Source: Echiichthys vipera
Lineage: Eukaryota > Chordata > Actinopteri > Perciformes > Trachinidae
Reading direction: 5' to 3'
DNA: 64,000 nucleotides
Assembly: GCA_963691815.1 (NCBI GenBank)
Contig: OY829657.1
Span: forward strand, 27,099,243-27,163,242
Both the position numbers and the translations under genes were made by a program. Positions 23,535-37,152 of this stretch are shown in pieces. The notes beneath the pieces are model-generated. The model did not search any database and was not told the origin of the DNA. It saw only the letters and a list, made by a program, of their open reading frames with translations. Each line of letters opens with the position of its first letter. Position 1 is the first letter of the stretch.

Positions 23535-25352
23535 GTTTTCAAGCTAAGACGTCCTCATCAGCGTTTCCAAACGTCTCCATTGTCGGGGCTAGGAAATGCA
23601 AAGCATGATATCACAAAAGGTACGTAAGCCTACCTGTCTGATAAGACTGAGCGAGGTTCGTATCTGCTTGGTTGTTTACAAAGTTCCCCCTCTCAGCCGG
23701 AACAGAGAAAAAAACGGAGTTTTCAAACTAAGACGTCCTCAGCAGCGTTTCCAAACGCCTCCATTGTCGGGGCTAGGAAGCACTGGAATAGTGTAGACGC
23801 AAAGCATGATATCACAAAAAGGTATGTCAACCTACCTGTCTGATAAGACTGAGCAACGTGCGTATCTGCGTCGTTGTTTACAAAGTTCTCCCTCTCAGCC
23901 GGACCAGAGAAAAACGCCACAAGGGAGTTTTCAAACTAAGACGTCCTCAGCAGCGTTCCCAAACGTCTCCATTGTCGAGGCGAGGAAACACCGGAATAGT
24001 GTAGATGCAAAGCATAAGCCTGGTGCAAGAAATATGCGACTTTAAATGAAAATATAGGAGTTTGAACAAAGTCCAAGTGTACATTTGGTTCACACTGGTA
24101 GACTCTCGCTAACAACTCTAGCTAGCAAGCTCGGCGGTTCGTATCCTCTCGTCTTCAGCTTCGTACTGTTGTAGGACTTCCCTAATTCTCATGTACTTTT
24201 CAAGTGTGTTTTGTCTCGCCGCCCGCAGCCTTCTCTGGCTTTCTTCTCTAGCTTTTTCTGTCATTGTTTCTGTTTAGAAAACAACGTCACGGAGGTTCTG
24301 CGCAGTCGTGCAATGGTGGCTCCACCCACTTTGAGGTGGTGCCATGAAAAACTCAATTGTGATGGAAAACGACGTGACTGCGACCAAAAGCGATTTGAGT
24401 GGAGTGGGTGGAGAGGTTCACTGTGGGATGGAAAAGAGCCATGAGTGACTGCTTTATGTAGCTTTAGGCAGGTTTGATAAGCGTAGCGTTATTCCAGCCT
24501 ACTATGAATGAAGCCTACGGCCATGAAATGAATTCCGATCCCAACTTTCCATAGTAAATGCACACCAATTAAAACAGCCTCATTTGAACCAGCGACCTAA
24601 GGATAACTGCTATCATTTGCCTACAGTCCTCCGCTCTACCAACTGAGCTATCGAAGGGCAGATGAAACATCACCTTGTTCAAGAGGTGCATGGACGCTGA
24701 TACTGATGCTTAGGCAGAGGTTGTCAAGCAAAGACCGAACGTTTTCACTCCTAAACAGTATTTCAAAGTGAAAACAACCTCAGTCCATGCAAATGTTTTA
24801 GCTCTGTATCAGAAATTATCTCTTCCCACATTAACAAGCCTGCAAACCCATATCATGTGACCGTTCATGGACACTGGGCATGCGTCCGGTATGGCGTTAA
24901 CAGTATGCAGGTTATCTAACATCCCTCTGCCATTGAATATCATGGGGGATAAATTGAAAATACAGAAACTACTTTGGAGGAAGAAGAACAATCGCGCATA
25001 TTAAGACCAGAAATGGAGTGGCTTGGACCAAAGATGAGGTGGAACTGTTACTGAGTCTAACACATGAGTTAAAGTGGTGACAGTAGTGGAAATCCAACTG
25101 GGTGTCTTTGCAAAGCAAATTCAGCGACATATTAGAGCAACACTGGGAGTATAATCCGTCACAGCTGCAAACCATGGCAAAAGGAGAGGAGAACCCACCC
25201 AAGGAGCACTGGAATAGTGTAGACGCAAAGCATGATATCACAAAAAGGTATGTCAACCTAGCTGTCTGATAAGACTGAGCGATGTGCGTATCTGCGTCAT
25301 TGTTTACAAAGTTCTCCCTCTCAGCCGGACCAGAGATGAATGGCACAAGGGA
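23535..25352. repeat. Satellite unit 14 (1818-bp form)
   Basis: 11-bp tRNA deletion, but the 5' acceptor strand is unchanged, unlike units 1, 4 and 5. SANT remnant 25003-25247, with a private cagtagtgg change. Confidence 0.95.
24580..24657 (-). pseudogene. tRNA-Tyr pseudogene, 11-bp deletion (unit 14)
   Basis: The deletion is the same as in unit 1, but the 5' acceptor strand CCTTCGA and the gcgacc stretch are unchanged. This is the less decayed haplotype of the deletion. Confidence 0.9.
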
Positions 25353-26973
25353 GTTTTCAAGCTAAGACGTCCTCATCAGCGTTTCCAAACGTCTCCATTG
25401 TCGGGGCTAGGAAATGCAAAGCATGATATCACAAAAGGTACGTAAGCCTACCTGTCTGATAAGACTGAGCGAGGTTCGTATCTGCTTGGTTGTTTACAAA
25501 GTTCCCCCTCTCAGCCGGAACAGACAAAAAAACGGAGATTTCAAACTAAGACGTCCTCAGCAGCGTTTCCAAACGCCTCCATTGTCGGGGCTAGGAAGCA
25601 CTGGAATAGTGTAGATGCAAAGCATAAGCCTGGTGCAAGAAATATGCGACTTTAAATGAAAATATAGGAGTTTGAACAAAGTCCAAGTGTACATTTGGTT
25701 CACACTGGTAGACTCTCGCTAACAACTCTAGCTAGCAAGCTCGGCGGTTCGTATCCTCTCGTCTTCAGCTTCGTACTGTTGTAGGACTTCCCTAATTCTC
25801 ATGTACTTTTCAAGTGTGTTTTGTCTCGCCGCCCGCAGCCTTCTCTGGCTTTCTTCTCTAGCTTTTTCTGTCATTGTTTCTGTTTAGAAAACAACGTCAC
25901 GGAGGTTCTGCGCAGTCGTGCAATGGTGGCTCCACCCACTTTGAGGTGGTGCCATGAAAAACTCAATTGTGATGGAAAACGACGTGACTGCGACCAAAAG
26001 CGATTTGAGTGGAGTGTGTGGAGAGGTTCACTGTGGGATGGAAAAGAGCCATGAGTGACTGCTTTATGTAGCTTTAGGCAGGTTTGATAAGCGTAACGTT
26101 ATTCCAGCCTACTACGAATGAAGCCTACGGCCATGAAATGAATTCCGATCCCGACTTTCCATAGTAAATGCACACCAATTAAAACAGCCTCCTTCGAGCC
26201 GGAGTTGAACCAGCGACCTAAGGATAACTGCTATCATTTGCCTACAGTCCTCCGCTCTACCAACTGAGCTATCGAAGGGCAGATGAAACATTACCTTGTT
26301 CAAGAGGTGCATGGACGCTGATACTGATGCTTAGGCAGAGGTTGTCAAGCAAAGACCGAACGTTTTCACTCCTAAACAGTATTTCAAAGTGAAAACAACC
26401 TCAGTCCATGCAAATGTTTTAGCTCTGTATCAGAAATTATCTCTTCCCACATTAACAAGCCTGCAAACCCATATCATGTGACCGTTCATGGACACTGGGC
26501 ATGCGTCCGGTATGGCGTTAACAGTATGCAGGTTATCTAACATCCCTCTGCCATTGAATATCATGGGGGATAAATTGAAAATACAGAAACTACTTTGGAG
26601 GAAGAAGAACAATCGCGCATATTAAGACCAGAAATGGAGTGGCTTGGACCAAAGATGAGGTGGAACTGTTACTGAGTCTAACACATGAGTTAAAGTGGTG
26701 ACAGTGGTGGAAATCCAACTGGGTGTCTTTGCAAAGCAAATTCAGCGACATATTAGAGCAACACTGGGAGTATAATCCGTCACAGCTGCAAACCATGGCA
26801 AAAGGAGAGGAGAACCCACCCAAGGAGCACTGGAATAGTGTAGACGCAAAGCATGATATCACAAAAAGGTATGTCAACCTAGCTGTCTGATAAGACTGAG
26901 CGATGTGCGTATCTGCGTCATTGTTTACAAAGTTCTCCCTCTCAGCCGGACCAGAGATGAATGGCACAAGGGA
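25353..26973. repeat. Satellite unit 15 (1621 bp, one 208-bp block lost)
   Basis: Lost one block as in unit 10, but with a different breakpoint: block B continues past the aagcactgg motif (about 25598) before joining C-type sequence. Intact tRNA. SANT remnant 26624-26868. Confidence 0.95.
26190..26278 (-). tRNA. tRNA-Tyr(GTA), intact (unit 15)
   Basis: Exons, boxes and terminator intact. Confidence 0.95.
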
Positions 26974-28802
26974 GTTTTCAAGCTAAGACGTCCTCATCAG
27001 CGTTTCCAAACGTCTCCATTGTCGGGGCTAGGAAATGCAAAGCATGATATCACAAAAGGTACGTAAGCCTACCTGTCTGATAAGACTGAGCGAGGTTCGT
27101 ATCTGCTTGGTTGTTTACAAAGTTCCCCCTCTCAGCCGGAACAGAGAAAAAAACGGAGTTTTCAAACTAAGACGTCCTCAGCAGCGTTTCCAAACGCCTC
27201 CATTGTCGGGGCTAGGAAGCACTGGAATAGTGTAGACGCAAAGCATGATATCACAAAAAGGTATGTCAACCTACCTGTCTGATAAGACTGAGCAACGTGC
27301 GTATCTGCGTCGTTGTTTACAAAGTTCTCCCTCTCAGCCGGACCAGAGAAAAACGCCACAAGGGAGTTTTCAAACTAAGACGTCCTCAGCAGCGTTCCCA
27401 AACGTCTCCATTGTCGAGGCGAGGAAACACCGGAATAGTGTAGATGCAAAGCATAAGCCTGGTGCAAGAAATATGCGACTTTAAATGAAAATATAGGAGT
27501 TTGAACAAAGTCCAAGTGTACATTTGGTTCACACTGGTAGACTCTCGCTAACAACTCTAGCTAGCAAGCTCGGCGGTTCGTATCCTCTCGTCTTCAGCTT
27601 CGTACTGTTGTAGGACTTCCCTAATTCTCATGTACTTTTCAAGTGTGTTTTGTCTCGCCGCCCGCAGCCTTCTCTGGCTTTCTTCTCTAGCTTTTTCTGT
27701 CATTGTTTCTGTTTAGAAAACAACGTCACGGAGGTTCTGCGCAGTCGTGCAATGGTGGCTCCACCCACTTTGAGGTGGTGCCATGAAAAACTCAATTGTG
27801 ATGGAAAACGACGTGACTGCGACCAAAAGCGATTTGAGTGGAGTGTGTGGAGAGGTTCACTGTGGGATGGAAAAGAGCCATGAGTGACTGCTTTATGTAG
27901 CTTTAGGCAGGTTTGATAAGCGTAACGTTATTCCAGCCTACTACGAATGAAGCCTACGGCCATGAAATGAATTCCGATCCCGACTTTCCATAGTAAATGC
28001 ACACCAATTAAAACAGCCTCCTTCGAGCCGGAGTTGAACCAGCGACCTAAGGATAACTGCTATCATTTGCCTACAGTCCTCCACTCTACCAACTGAGCTA
28101 TCGAAGGGCAGATGAAACATCACCTTGTTCAAGAGGTGCATGGACGCTGATACTGATGCTTAGGCAGAGGTTGTCAAGCAAAGACCGAACGTTTTCACTC
28201 CTAAACAGTATTTCAAAGTGAAAACAACCTCAGTCCATGCAAATGTTTTAGCTCTGTATCAGAAATTATCTCTTCCCACATTAACAAGCCTGCAAACCCA
28301 TATCATGTGACCGTTCATGGACACTGGGCATGCGTCCGGTATGGCGTTAACAGTATGCAGGTTATCTAACATCCCTCTGCCATTGAATATCATGGGGGAT
28401 AAATTGAAAATACAGAAACTACTTTGGAGGAAGAAGAACAATCGCGCATATTAAGACCAGAAATGGAGTGGCTTGGACCAAAGATGAGGTGGAACTGTTA
28501 CTGAGTCTAACACATGAGTTAAAGTGGTGACAGTGGTGGAAATCCAACTGGGTGTCTTTGCAAAGCAAATTCAGCGACATATTAGAGCAACACTGGGAGT
28601 ATAATCCGTCACAGCTGCAAACCATGGCAAAAGGAGAGGAGAACCCACCCAAGGAGCACTGGAATAGTGTAGACGCAAAGCATGATATCACAAAAAGGTA
28701 TGTCAACCTAGCTGTCTGATAAGACTGAGCGATGTGCGTATCTGCGTCATTGTTTACAAAGTTCTCCCTCTCAGCCGGACCAGAGATGAATGGCACAAGG
28801 GA
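26974..28802. repeat. Satellite unit 16 (1829 bp)
   Basis: Shares gagtgtgtgg (about 27840) and cccgactttcc (about 27980) with unit 15 only. tRNA has C25T. SANT remnant 28453-28697. Confidence 0.95.
28019..28107 (-). tRNA. tRNA-Tyr(GTA), C25T variant (unit 16)
   Basis: C25T turns the G10-C25 pair of the D stem into a G-T wobble. The remainder is intact. Probably tolerable. Confidence 0.88.
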
Positions 28803-30631
28803 GTTTTCAAGCTAAGACGTCCTCATCAGCGTTTCCAAACGTCTCCATTGTCGGGGCTAGGAAATGCAAAGCATGATATCACAAAAGGTACGTAAGCCTA
28901 CCTGTCTGATAAGACTGAGCGAGGTTCGTATCTGCTTGGTTGTTTACAAAGTTCCCCCTCTCAGCCGGAACAGAGAAAAAAACAGAGTTTTCAAACTAAG
29001 ACGTCCTCAGCAGCGTTTCCAAACGCCTCCATTGTCGGGGCTAGGAAGCACTGGAATAGTGTAGACGCAAAGCATGATATCACAAAAAGGTATGTCAACC
29101 TACCTGTCTGATAAGACTGAGCAACGTGCGTATCTGCGTCGTTGTTTACAAAGTTCTCCCTCTCAGCCGGACCAGAGAAAAACGCCACAAGGGAGTTTTC
29201 AAACTAAGACGTCCTCAGCAGCGTTCCCAAACGTCTCCATTGTCGAGGCGAGGAAACACCGGAATAGTGTAGATGCAAAGCATAAGCCTGGTGCAAGAAA
29301 TATGCGACTTTAAATGAAAATATAGGAGTTTGAACAAAGTCCAAGTGTACATTTGGTTCACACTGGTAGACTCTCGCTAACAACTCTAGCTAGCAAGCTC
29401 GGCGGTTCGTATCCTCTCGTCTTCAGCTTCGTACTGTTGTAGGACTTCCCTAATTCTCATGTACTTTTCAAGTGTGTTTTGTCTCGCCGCCCGCAGCCTT
29501 CTCTGGCTTTCTTCTCTAGCTTTTTCTGTCATTGTTTCTGTTTAGAAAACAACGTCACGGAGGTTCTGCGCAGTCGTGCAATGGTGGCTCCACCCACTTT
29601 GAGGTGGTGCCATGAAAAACTCAATTGTGATGGAAAACGACGTGACTGCGACCAAAAGCGATTTGAGTGGAGTGGGTGGAGAGGTTCACTGTGGGATGGA
29701 AAAGAGCCATGAGTGACTGCTTTATGTAGCTTTAGGCAGGTTTGATAATCGTAGCGTTATTCCAGCCTACTATGAATGAAGCCTACGGCCATGAAATGAA
29801 TTCCGATCCCAACTTTCCATAGTAAATGCACACCAATTAAAACAGCCTCCTTCGAGCCGGAGTTGCACCAGCGACCTAAGGATAACTGCTATCATTTGCC
29901 TACAGTCCTCCGCTCTACCGACTGAGCTATCGAAGGGCAGATGAAACGTCACCTTGTTCAAGAGGTGCATGGACGCTGATACTGATGCTTAGGCAGAGGT
30001 TGTCAAGCAAAGACCGAACGTTTTCACTCCTAAACAGTATTTCAAAGTGAAAACAACCTCAGTCCATGCAAATGTTTTAGCTCTGTATCAGAAATTATCT
30101 CTTCCCACATTAACAAGCCTGCAAACCCATATCATGTGACCGTTCATGGACACTGGCCATGCGTCCGGTATGGCGTTAACAGTATGCAGGTTATCTAACA
30201 TCCCTCTGCCATTGAATATCATGGGGGATAAATTGAAAATACAGAAACTACTTTGGAGGAAGAAGAACAATCGCGCATATTAAGACCAGAAATGGAGTGG
30301 CTTGGACCAAAGATGAGGTGGAACTGTTACTGAGTCTAACACATGAATTAAAGTGGTGACAGTGGTGGAAATCCAACTGGGTGTCTTTGCAAAGCAAATT
30401 CAGCGACATATTAGAGCAACACTGGGAGTATAATCCGTCACAGCTGCAAACCATGGCAAAAGGAGAGGAGAACCCACCCAAGGAGCACTGGAATAGTGTA
30501 GACGCAAAGCATGATATCACAAAAAGGTATGTCAACCTACCTGTCTGATAAGACTGAGCAACGTGCGTATCTGCGTCGTTGTTTACAAAGTTCTCCCTCT
30601 CAGCCGGACCAGAGAAAAACGCCACAAGGGA
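28803..30631. repeat. Satellite unit 17 (1829 bp)
   Basis: tRNA with T55G and T17C. SANT remnant 30282-30526. Block D here is B-like and leads directly into block C of unit 18. Close relative of unit 20, 5084 bp downstream. Confidence 0.95.
29848..29936 (-). tRNA. tRNA-Tyr(GTA), T55G and T17C (unit 17)
   Basis: T55G breaks the B box and T loop. T17C in the D loop is private to this copy. Confidence 0.78.
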
Positions 30632-32057
30632 GTTTTCAAACTAAGACGTCCTCAGCAGCGTTCCCAAACGTCTCCATTGTCGAGGCGAGGAAACACCGGA
30701 ATAGTGTAGATGCAAAGCATAAGCCTGGTGCAAGAAATATGCGACTTTAAATGAAAATATAGGAGTTTGAACAAAGTCCAAGTGTACATTTGGTTCACAC
30801 TGGTAGACTCTCGCTAACAACTCTAGCTAGCAAGCTCGGCGGTTCGTATCCTCTCGTCTTCAGCTTCGTACTGTTGTAGGACTTCCCTAATTCTCATGTA
30901 CTTTTCAAGTGTGTTTTGTCTCGCCGCCCGCAGCCTTCTCTGGCTTTCTTCTCTAGCTTTTTCTGTCATTGTTTCTGTTTAGAAAACAACGTCACGGAGG
31001 TTCTGCGCAGTCGTGCAATGGTGGCTCCACCCACTTTGAGGTGGTGCCATGAAAAACTCAATTGTGATGGAAAAGGACGTGACTGCGACCAAAAGCGATT
31101 TGAGTGGAGTGGGTGGAGAGGTTCACTGTGGGATGGAAAAGAGCCATGAGTGACTGCTTTATGTAGCTTTAGGCAGGTTTGATAAGCGTAGCGTTATTCC
31201 AGCCTACTATGAATGAAGCCTACGGCCATGAAATGAATTCCGATCCTAACTTTCCATAGTAAATGCACACCAATTAAAACAGCCTCATTTGAACCAGCGA
31301 CCTAAGGATAACTGCTATCATTTGCCTACAGTCCTCCGCTCTACCAACTGAGCTATCGAAGGGCAGATGAAACATCACCTTGTTCAAGAGGTGCATGGAC
31401 GCTGATACTGATGCTTAGGCAGAGGTTGTCAAGCAAAGACCGAACGTTTTCACTCCTAAACAGTATTTCAAAGTGAAAACAACCTCAGTCCATGCAAATG
31501 TTTTAGCTCTGTATCAGAAATTATCTCTTCCCACATTAACAAGCCTGCAAACCCATATCATGTGACCGTTCATGGACACTGGGCATGCGTCCGGTATGGC
31601 GTTAACAGTATGCAGGTTATCTAACATCCCTCTGCCATTGAATATCATGGGGGATAAATTGAAAATACAGAAACTACTTTGGAGGAAGAAGAACAATCGC
31701 GCATATTAAGACCAGAAATGGAGTGGCTTGGACCAAAGATGAGGTGGAACTGTTACTGAGTCTAACACATGAGTTAAAGTGGTGACAGTGGTGGAAATCC
31801 AACTGGGTGTCTTTGCAAAGCAAATTCAGTGACATATTAGAGCAACACTGGGAGTATAATCCGTCACAGCTGCAAACCATGGCAAAAGGAGAGGAGAACC
31901 CACCCAAGGAGCACTGGAATAGTGTAGACGCAAAGCATGATATCACAAAAAGGTATGTCAACCTAGCTGTCTGATAAGACTGAGCGATGTGCGTATCTGC
32001 GTCATTGTTTACAAAGTTCTCCCTCTCAGCCGGACCAGAGATGAATGGCACAAGGGA
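30632..32057. repeat. Satellite unit 18 (1426 bp, A+B pair lost plus 11-bp deletion)
   Basis: Begins at block C because one A+B pair (392 bp) is missing, and also has the 11-bp tRNA deletion. SANT remnant 31708-31952, with a private cagtgacat change. Confidence 0.95.
31285..31362 (-). pseudogene. tRNA-Tyr pseudogene, 11-bp deletion (unit 18)
   Basis: Same less decayed haplotype as unit 14: deletion present, 5' acceptor strand unchanged. Confidence 0.9.
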
Positions 32058-33886
32058 GTTTTCAAGCTAAGACGTCCTCATCAGCGTTTCCAAACGTCTC
32101 CATTGTCGGGGCTAGGAAATGCAAAGCATGATATCACAAAAGGTACGTAAGCCTACCTGTCTGATAAGACTGAGCGAGGTTCGTATCTGCTTGGTTGTTT
32201 ACAAAGTTCCCCCTCTCAGCCGGAACAGAGAAAAAAACGGAGTTTTCAAACTAAGACGTCCTCAGCAGCGTTTCCAAACGCCTCCATTGTCGGGGCTAGG
32301 AAGCACTGGAATAGTGTAGACGCAAAGCATGATATCACAAAAAGGTATGTCAACCTACCTGTCTGATAAGACTGAGCAACGTGCGTATCTGCGTCGTTGT
32401 TTACAAAGTTCTCCCTCTCAGCCGGACCAGAGAAAAACGCCACAAGGGAGTTTTCAAACTAAGACGTCCTCAGCAGCGTTCCCAAACGTCTCCATTGTCG
32501 AGGCGAGGAAACACCGGAATAGTGTAGATGCAAAGCATAAGCCTGGTGCAAGAAATATGCGACTTTAAATGAAAATATAGGAGTTTGAACAAAGTCCAAG
32601 TGTACATTTGGTTCACACTGGTAGACTCTCGCTAACAACTCTAGCTAGCAAGCTCGGCGGTTCGTATCCTCTCGTCTTCAGCTTCGTACTGTTGTAGGAC
32701 TTCCCTAATTCTCATGTACTTTTCAAGTGTGTTTTGTCTCGCCGCCCGCAGCCTTCTCTGGCTTTCTTCTCTAGCTTTTTCTGTCATTGTTTCTGTTTAG
32801 AAAACAACGTCACGGAGGTTCTGCGCAGTCGTGCAATGGTGGCTCCACCCACTTTGAGGTGGTGCCATGAAAAACTCAATTGTGATGGAAAAGGACGTGA
32901 CTGCGACCAAAAGCGATTTGAGTGGAGTGGGTGGAGAGGTTCACTGTGGGATGGAAAAGAGCCATGAGTGACTGCTTTATGTAGCTTTAGGCAGGTTTGA
33001 TAAGCGTAGCGTTATTCCAGCCTACTATGAATGAAGCCTACGGCCATGAAATGAACTCCGATCCCAACTTTCCATAGTAAATGCACACCAATTAAAACAG
33101 CCTCCTTCGAGCCGGAGTTGCACCAGCGACCTAAGGATAACTGCTATCATTTGCCTACAGTCCTCCGCTCTACCAACTGAGCTATCGAAGGGCAGATGAA
33201 ACATCACCTTGTTCAAGAGGTGCATGGACGCTGATACTGATGCTTAGGCAGAGGTTGTCAAGCAAAGACCGAACGTTTTCACTCCTAAACAGTATTTCAA
33301 AGTGAAAACAACCTCAGTCCATGCAAATGTTTTAGCTCTGTATCAGAAATTATCTCTTCCCACATTAACAAGCCTGCAAACCCATATCATGTGACCGTTC
33401 ATGGACACTGGGCATGCGTCCGGTATGGCGTTAACAGTATGCAGGTTATCTAACATCCCTCTGCCATTGAATATCATGGGGGATAAATTGAAAATACAGA
33501 AACTACTTTGGAGGAAGAAGAACAATCGCGCATATTAAGACCAGAAATGGAGTGGCTTGGACCAAAGATGAGGTGGAACTGTTACTGAGTCTAACACATG
33601 AGTTAAAGTGGTGACAGTGGTGGAAATCCAACTGGGTGTCTTTGCAAAGCAAATTCAGCGACATATTAGAGCAACACTGGGAGTATAATCCGTCACAGCT
33701 GCAAACCATGGCAAAAGGAGAGGAGAACCCACCCAAGGAGCACTGGAATAGTGTAGACGCAAAGCATGATATCACAAAAAGGTATGTCAACCTAGCTGTC
33801 TGATAAGACTGAGCGATGTGCGTATCTGCGTCATTGTTTACAAAGTTCTCCCTCTCAGCCGGACCAGAGATGAATGGCACAAGGGA
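32058..33886. repeat. Satellite unit 19 (1829 bp)
   Basis: T55G tRNA. SANT remnant 33537-33781. Shares the aaaaggacg variant (about 32890) with units 13, 18, 21, 22, 25 and 28. Confidence 0.95.
33103..33191 (-). tRNA. tRNA-Tyr(GTA), T55G variant (unit 19)
   Basis: Only T55G separates it from the intact form. First of four consecutive units (19-22) with this change. Confidence 0.8.
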
Positions 33887-35715
33887 GTTTTCAAGCTAAG
33901 ACGTCCTCATCAGCGTTTCCAAACGTCTCCATTGTCGGGGCTAGGAAATGCAAAGCATGATATCACAAAAGGTACGTAAGCCTACCTGTCTGATAAGACT
34001 GAGCGAGGTTCGTATCTGCTTGGTTGTTTACAAAGTTCCCCCTCTCAGCCGGAACAGAGAAAAAAACAGAGTTTTCAAACTAAGACGTCCTCAGCAGCGT
34101 TTCCAAACGCCTCCATTGTCGGGGCTAGGAAGCACTGGAATAGTGTAGACGCAAAGCATGATATCACAAAAAGGTATGTCAACCTACCTGTCTGATAAGA
34201 CTGAGCAACGTGCGTATCTGCGTCGTTGTTTACAAAGTTCTCCCTCTCAGCCGGACCAGAGAAAAACGCCACAAGGGAGTTTTCAAACTAAGACGTCCTC
34301 AGCAGCGTTCCCAAACGTCTCCATTGTCGAGGCGAGGAAACACCGGAATAGTGTAGATGCAAAGCATAAGCCTGGTGCAAGAAATATGCGACTTTAAATG
34401 AAAATATAGGAGTTTGAACAAAGTCCAAGTGTACATTTGGTTCACACTGGTAGACTCTCGCTAACAACTCTAGCTAGCAAGCTCGGCGGTTCGTATCCTC
34501 TCGTCTTCAGCTTCGTACTGTTGTAGGACTTCCCTAATTCTCATGTACTTTTCAAGTGTGTTTTGTCTCGCCGCCCGCAGCCTTCTCTGGCTTTCTTCTC
34601 TAGCTTTTTCTGTCATTGTTTCTGTTTAGAAAACAACGTCACGGAGGTTCTGCGCAGTCGTGCAATGGTGGCTCCACCCACTTTGAGGTGGTGCCATGAA
34701 AAACTCAATTGTGATGGAAAACGACGTGACTGCGACCAAAAGCGATTTGAGTGGAGTGGGTGGAGAGGTTCACTGTGGGATGGAAAAGAGCCATGAGTGA
34801 CTGCTTTATGTAGCTTTAGGCAGGTTTGATAATCGTAGCGTTATTCCAGCCTACTATGAATGAAGCCTACGGCCATGAAATGAATTCCGATCCCAACTTT
34901 CCATAGTAAATGCACACCAATTAAAACAGCCTCCTTCGAGCCGGAGTTGCACCAGCGACCTAAGGATAACTGCTATCATTTGCCTACAGTCCTCCGCTCT
35001 ACCAACTGAGCTATCGAAGGGCAGATGAAACGTCACCTTGTTCAAGAGGTGCATGGACGCTGATACTGATGCTTAGGCAGAGGTTGTCAAGCAAAGACCG
35101 AACGTTTTCACTCCTAAACAGTATTTCAAAGTGAAAACAACCTCAGTCCATGCAAATGTTTTAGCTCTGTATCAGAAATTATCTCTTCCCACATTAACAA
35201 GCCTGCAAACCCATATCATGTGACCGTTCATGGACACTGGCCATGCGTCCGGTATGGCGTTAACAGTATGCAGGTTATCTAACATCCCTCTGCCATTGAA
35301 TATCATGGGGGATAAATTGAAAATACAGAAACTACTTTGGAGGAAGAAGAACAATCGCGCATATTAAGACCAGAAATGGAGTGGCTTGGACCAAAGATGA
35401 GGTGGAACTGTTACTGAGTCTAACACATGAATTAAAGTGGTGACAGTGGTGGAAATCCAACTGGGTGTCTTTGCAAAGCAAATTCAGCGACATATTAGAG
35501 CAACACTGGGAGTATAATCCGTCACAGCTGCAAACCATGGCAAAAGGAGAGGAGAACCCACCCAAGGAGCACTGGAATAGTGTAGACGCAAAGCATGATA
35601 TCACAAAAAGGTATGTCAACCTACCTGTCTGATAAGACTGAGCAACGTGCGTATCTGCGTCGTTGTTTACAAAGTTCTCCCTCTCAGCCGGACCAGAGAA
35701 AAACGCCACAAGGGA
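33887..35715. repeat. Satellite unit 20 (1829 bp)
   Basis: Near-copy of unit 17: gataatcgtag variant (about 34828), T55G tRNA and B-like block D. SANT remnant 35366-35610. Confidence 0.95.
34932..35020 (-). tRNA. tRNA-Tyr(GTA), T55G variant (unit 20)
   Basis: T55G, without the T17C seen in its relative in unit 17. Confidence 0.8.
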
Positions 35716-37152
35716 GTTTTCAAACTAAGACGTCCTCAGCAGCGTTCCCAAACGTCTCCATTGTCGAGGCGAGGAAACACCGGAATAGTGTAGATGCAAA
35801 GCATAAGCCTGGTGCAAGAAATATGCGACTTTAAATGAAAATATAGGAGTTTGAACAAAGTCCAAGTGTACATTTGGTTCACACTGGTAGACTCTCGCTA
35901 ACAACTCTAGCTAGCAAGCTCGGCGGTTCGTATCCTCTCGTCTTCAGCTTCGTACTGTTGTAGGACTTCCCTAATTCTCATGTACTTTTCAAGTGTGTTT
36001 TGTCTCGCCGCCCGCAGCCTTCTCTGGCTTTCTTCTCTAGCTTTTTCTGTCATTGTTTCTGTTTAGAAAACAACGTCACGGAGGTTCTGCGCAGTCGTGC
36101 AATGGTGGCTCCACCCACTTTGAGGTGGTGCCATGAAAAACTCAATTGTGATGGAAAAGGACGTGACTGCGACCAAAAGCGATTTGAGTGGAGTGGGTGG
36201 AGAGGTTCACTGTGGGATGGAAAAGAGCCATGAGTGACTGCTTTATGTAGCTTTAGGCAGGTTTGATAAGCGTAGCGTTATTCCAGCCTACTATGAATGA
36301 AGCCTACGGCCATGAAATGAATTCCGATCCCAACTTTCCATAGTAAATGCACACCAATTAAAACAGCCTCCTTCGAGCCGGAGTTGCACCAGCGACCTAA
36401 GGATAACTGCTATCATTTGCCTACAGTCCTCCGCTCTACCAACTGAGCTATCGAAGGGCAGATGAAACATCACCTTGTTCAAGAGGTGCATGGACGCTGA
36501 TACTGATGCTTAGGCAGAGGTTGTCAAGCAAAGACCGAACGTTTTCACTCCTAAACAGTATTTCAAAGTGAAAACAACCTCAGTCCATGCAAATGTTTTA
36601 GCTCTGTATCAGAAATTATCTCTTCCCACATTAACAAGCCTGCAAACCCATATCATGTGACCGTTCATGGACACTGGGCATGCGTCCGGTATGGCGTTAA
36701 CAGTATGCAGGTTATCTAACATCCCTCTGCCATTGAATATCATGGGGGATAAATTGAAAATACAGAAACTACTTTGGAGGAAGAAGAACAATCGCGCATA
36801 TTAAGACCAGAAATGGAGTGGCTTGGACCAAAGATGAGGTGGAACTGTTACTGAGTCTAACACATGAGTTAAAGTGGTGACAGTGGTGGAAATCCAACTG
36901 GGTGTCTTTGCAAAGCAAATTCAGCGACATATTAGAGCAACACTGGGAGTATAATCCGTCACAGCTGCAAACCATGGCAAAAGGAGAGGAGAACCCACCC
37001 AAGGAGCACTGGAATAGTGTAGACGCAAAGCATGATATCACAAAAAGGTATGTCAACCTAGCTGTCTGATAAGACTGAGCGATGTGCGTATCTGCGTCAT
37101 TGTTTACAAAGTTCTCCCTCTCAGCCGGACCAGAGATGAATGGCACAAGGGA
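35716..37152. repeat. Satellite unit 21 (1437 bp, A+B pair lost)
   Basis: Same 392-bp loss as unit 18, but with a full-length T55G tRNA. SANT remnant 36803-37047. Confidence 0.95.
36369..36457 (-). tRNA. tRNA-Tyr(GTA), T55G variant (unit 21)
   Basis: T55G, in the unit that lacks an A+B pair. Confidence 0.8.
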
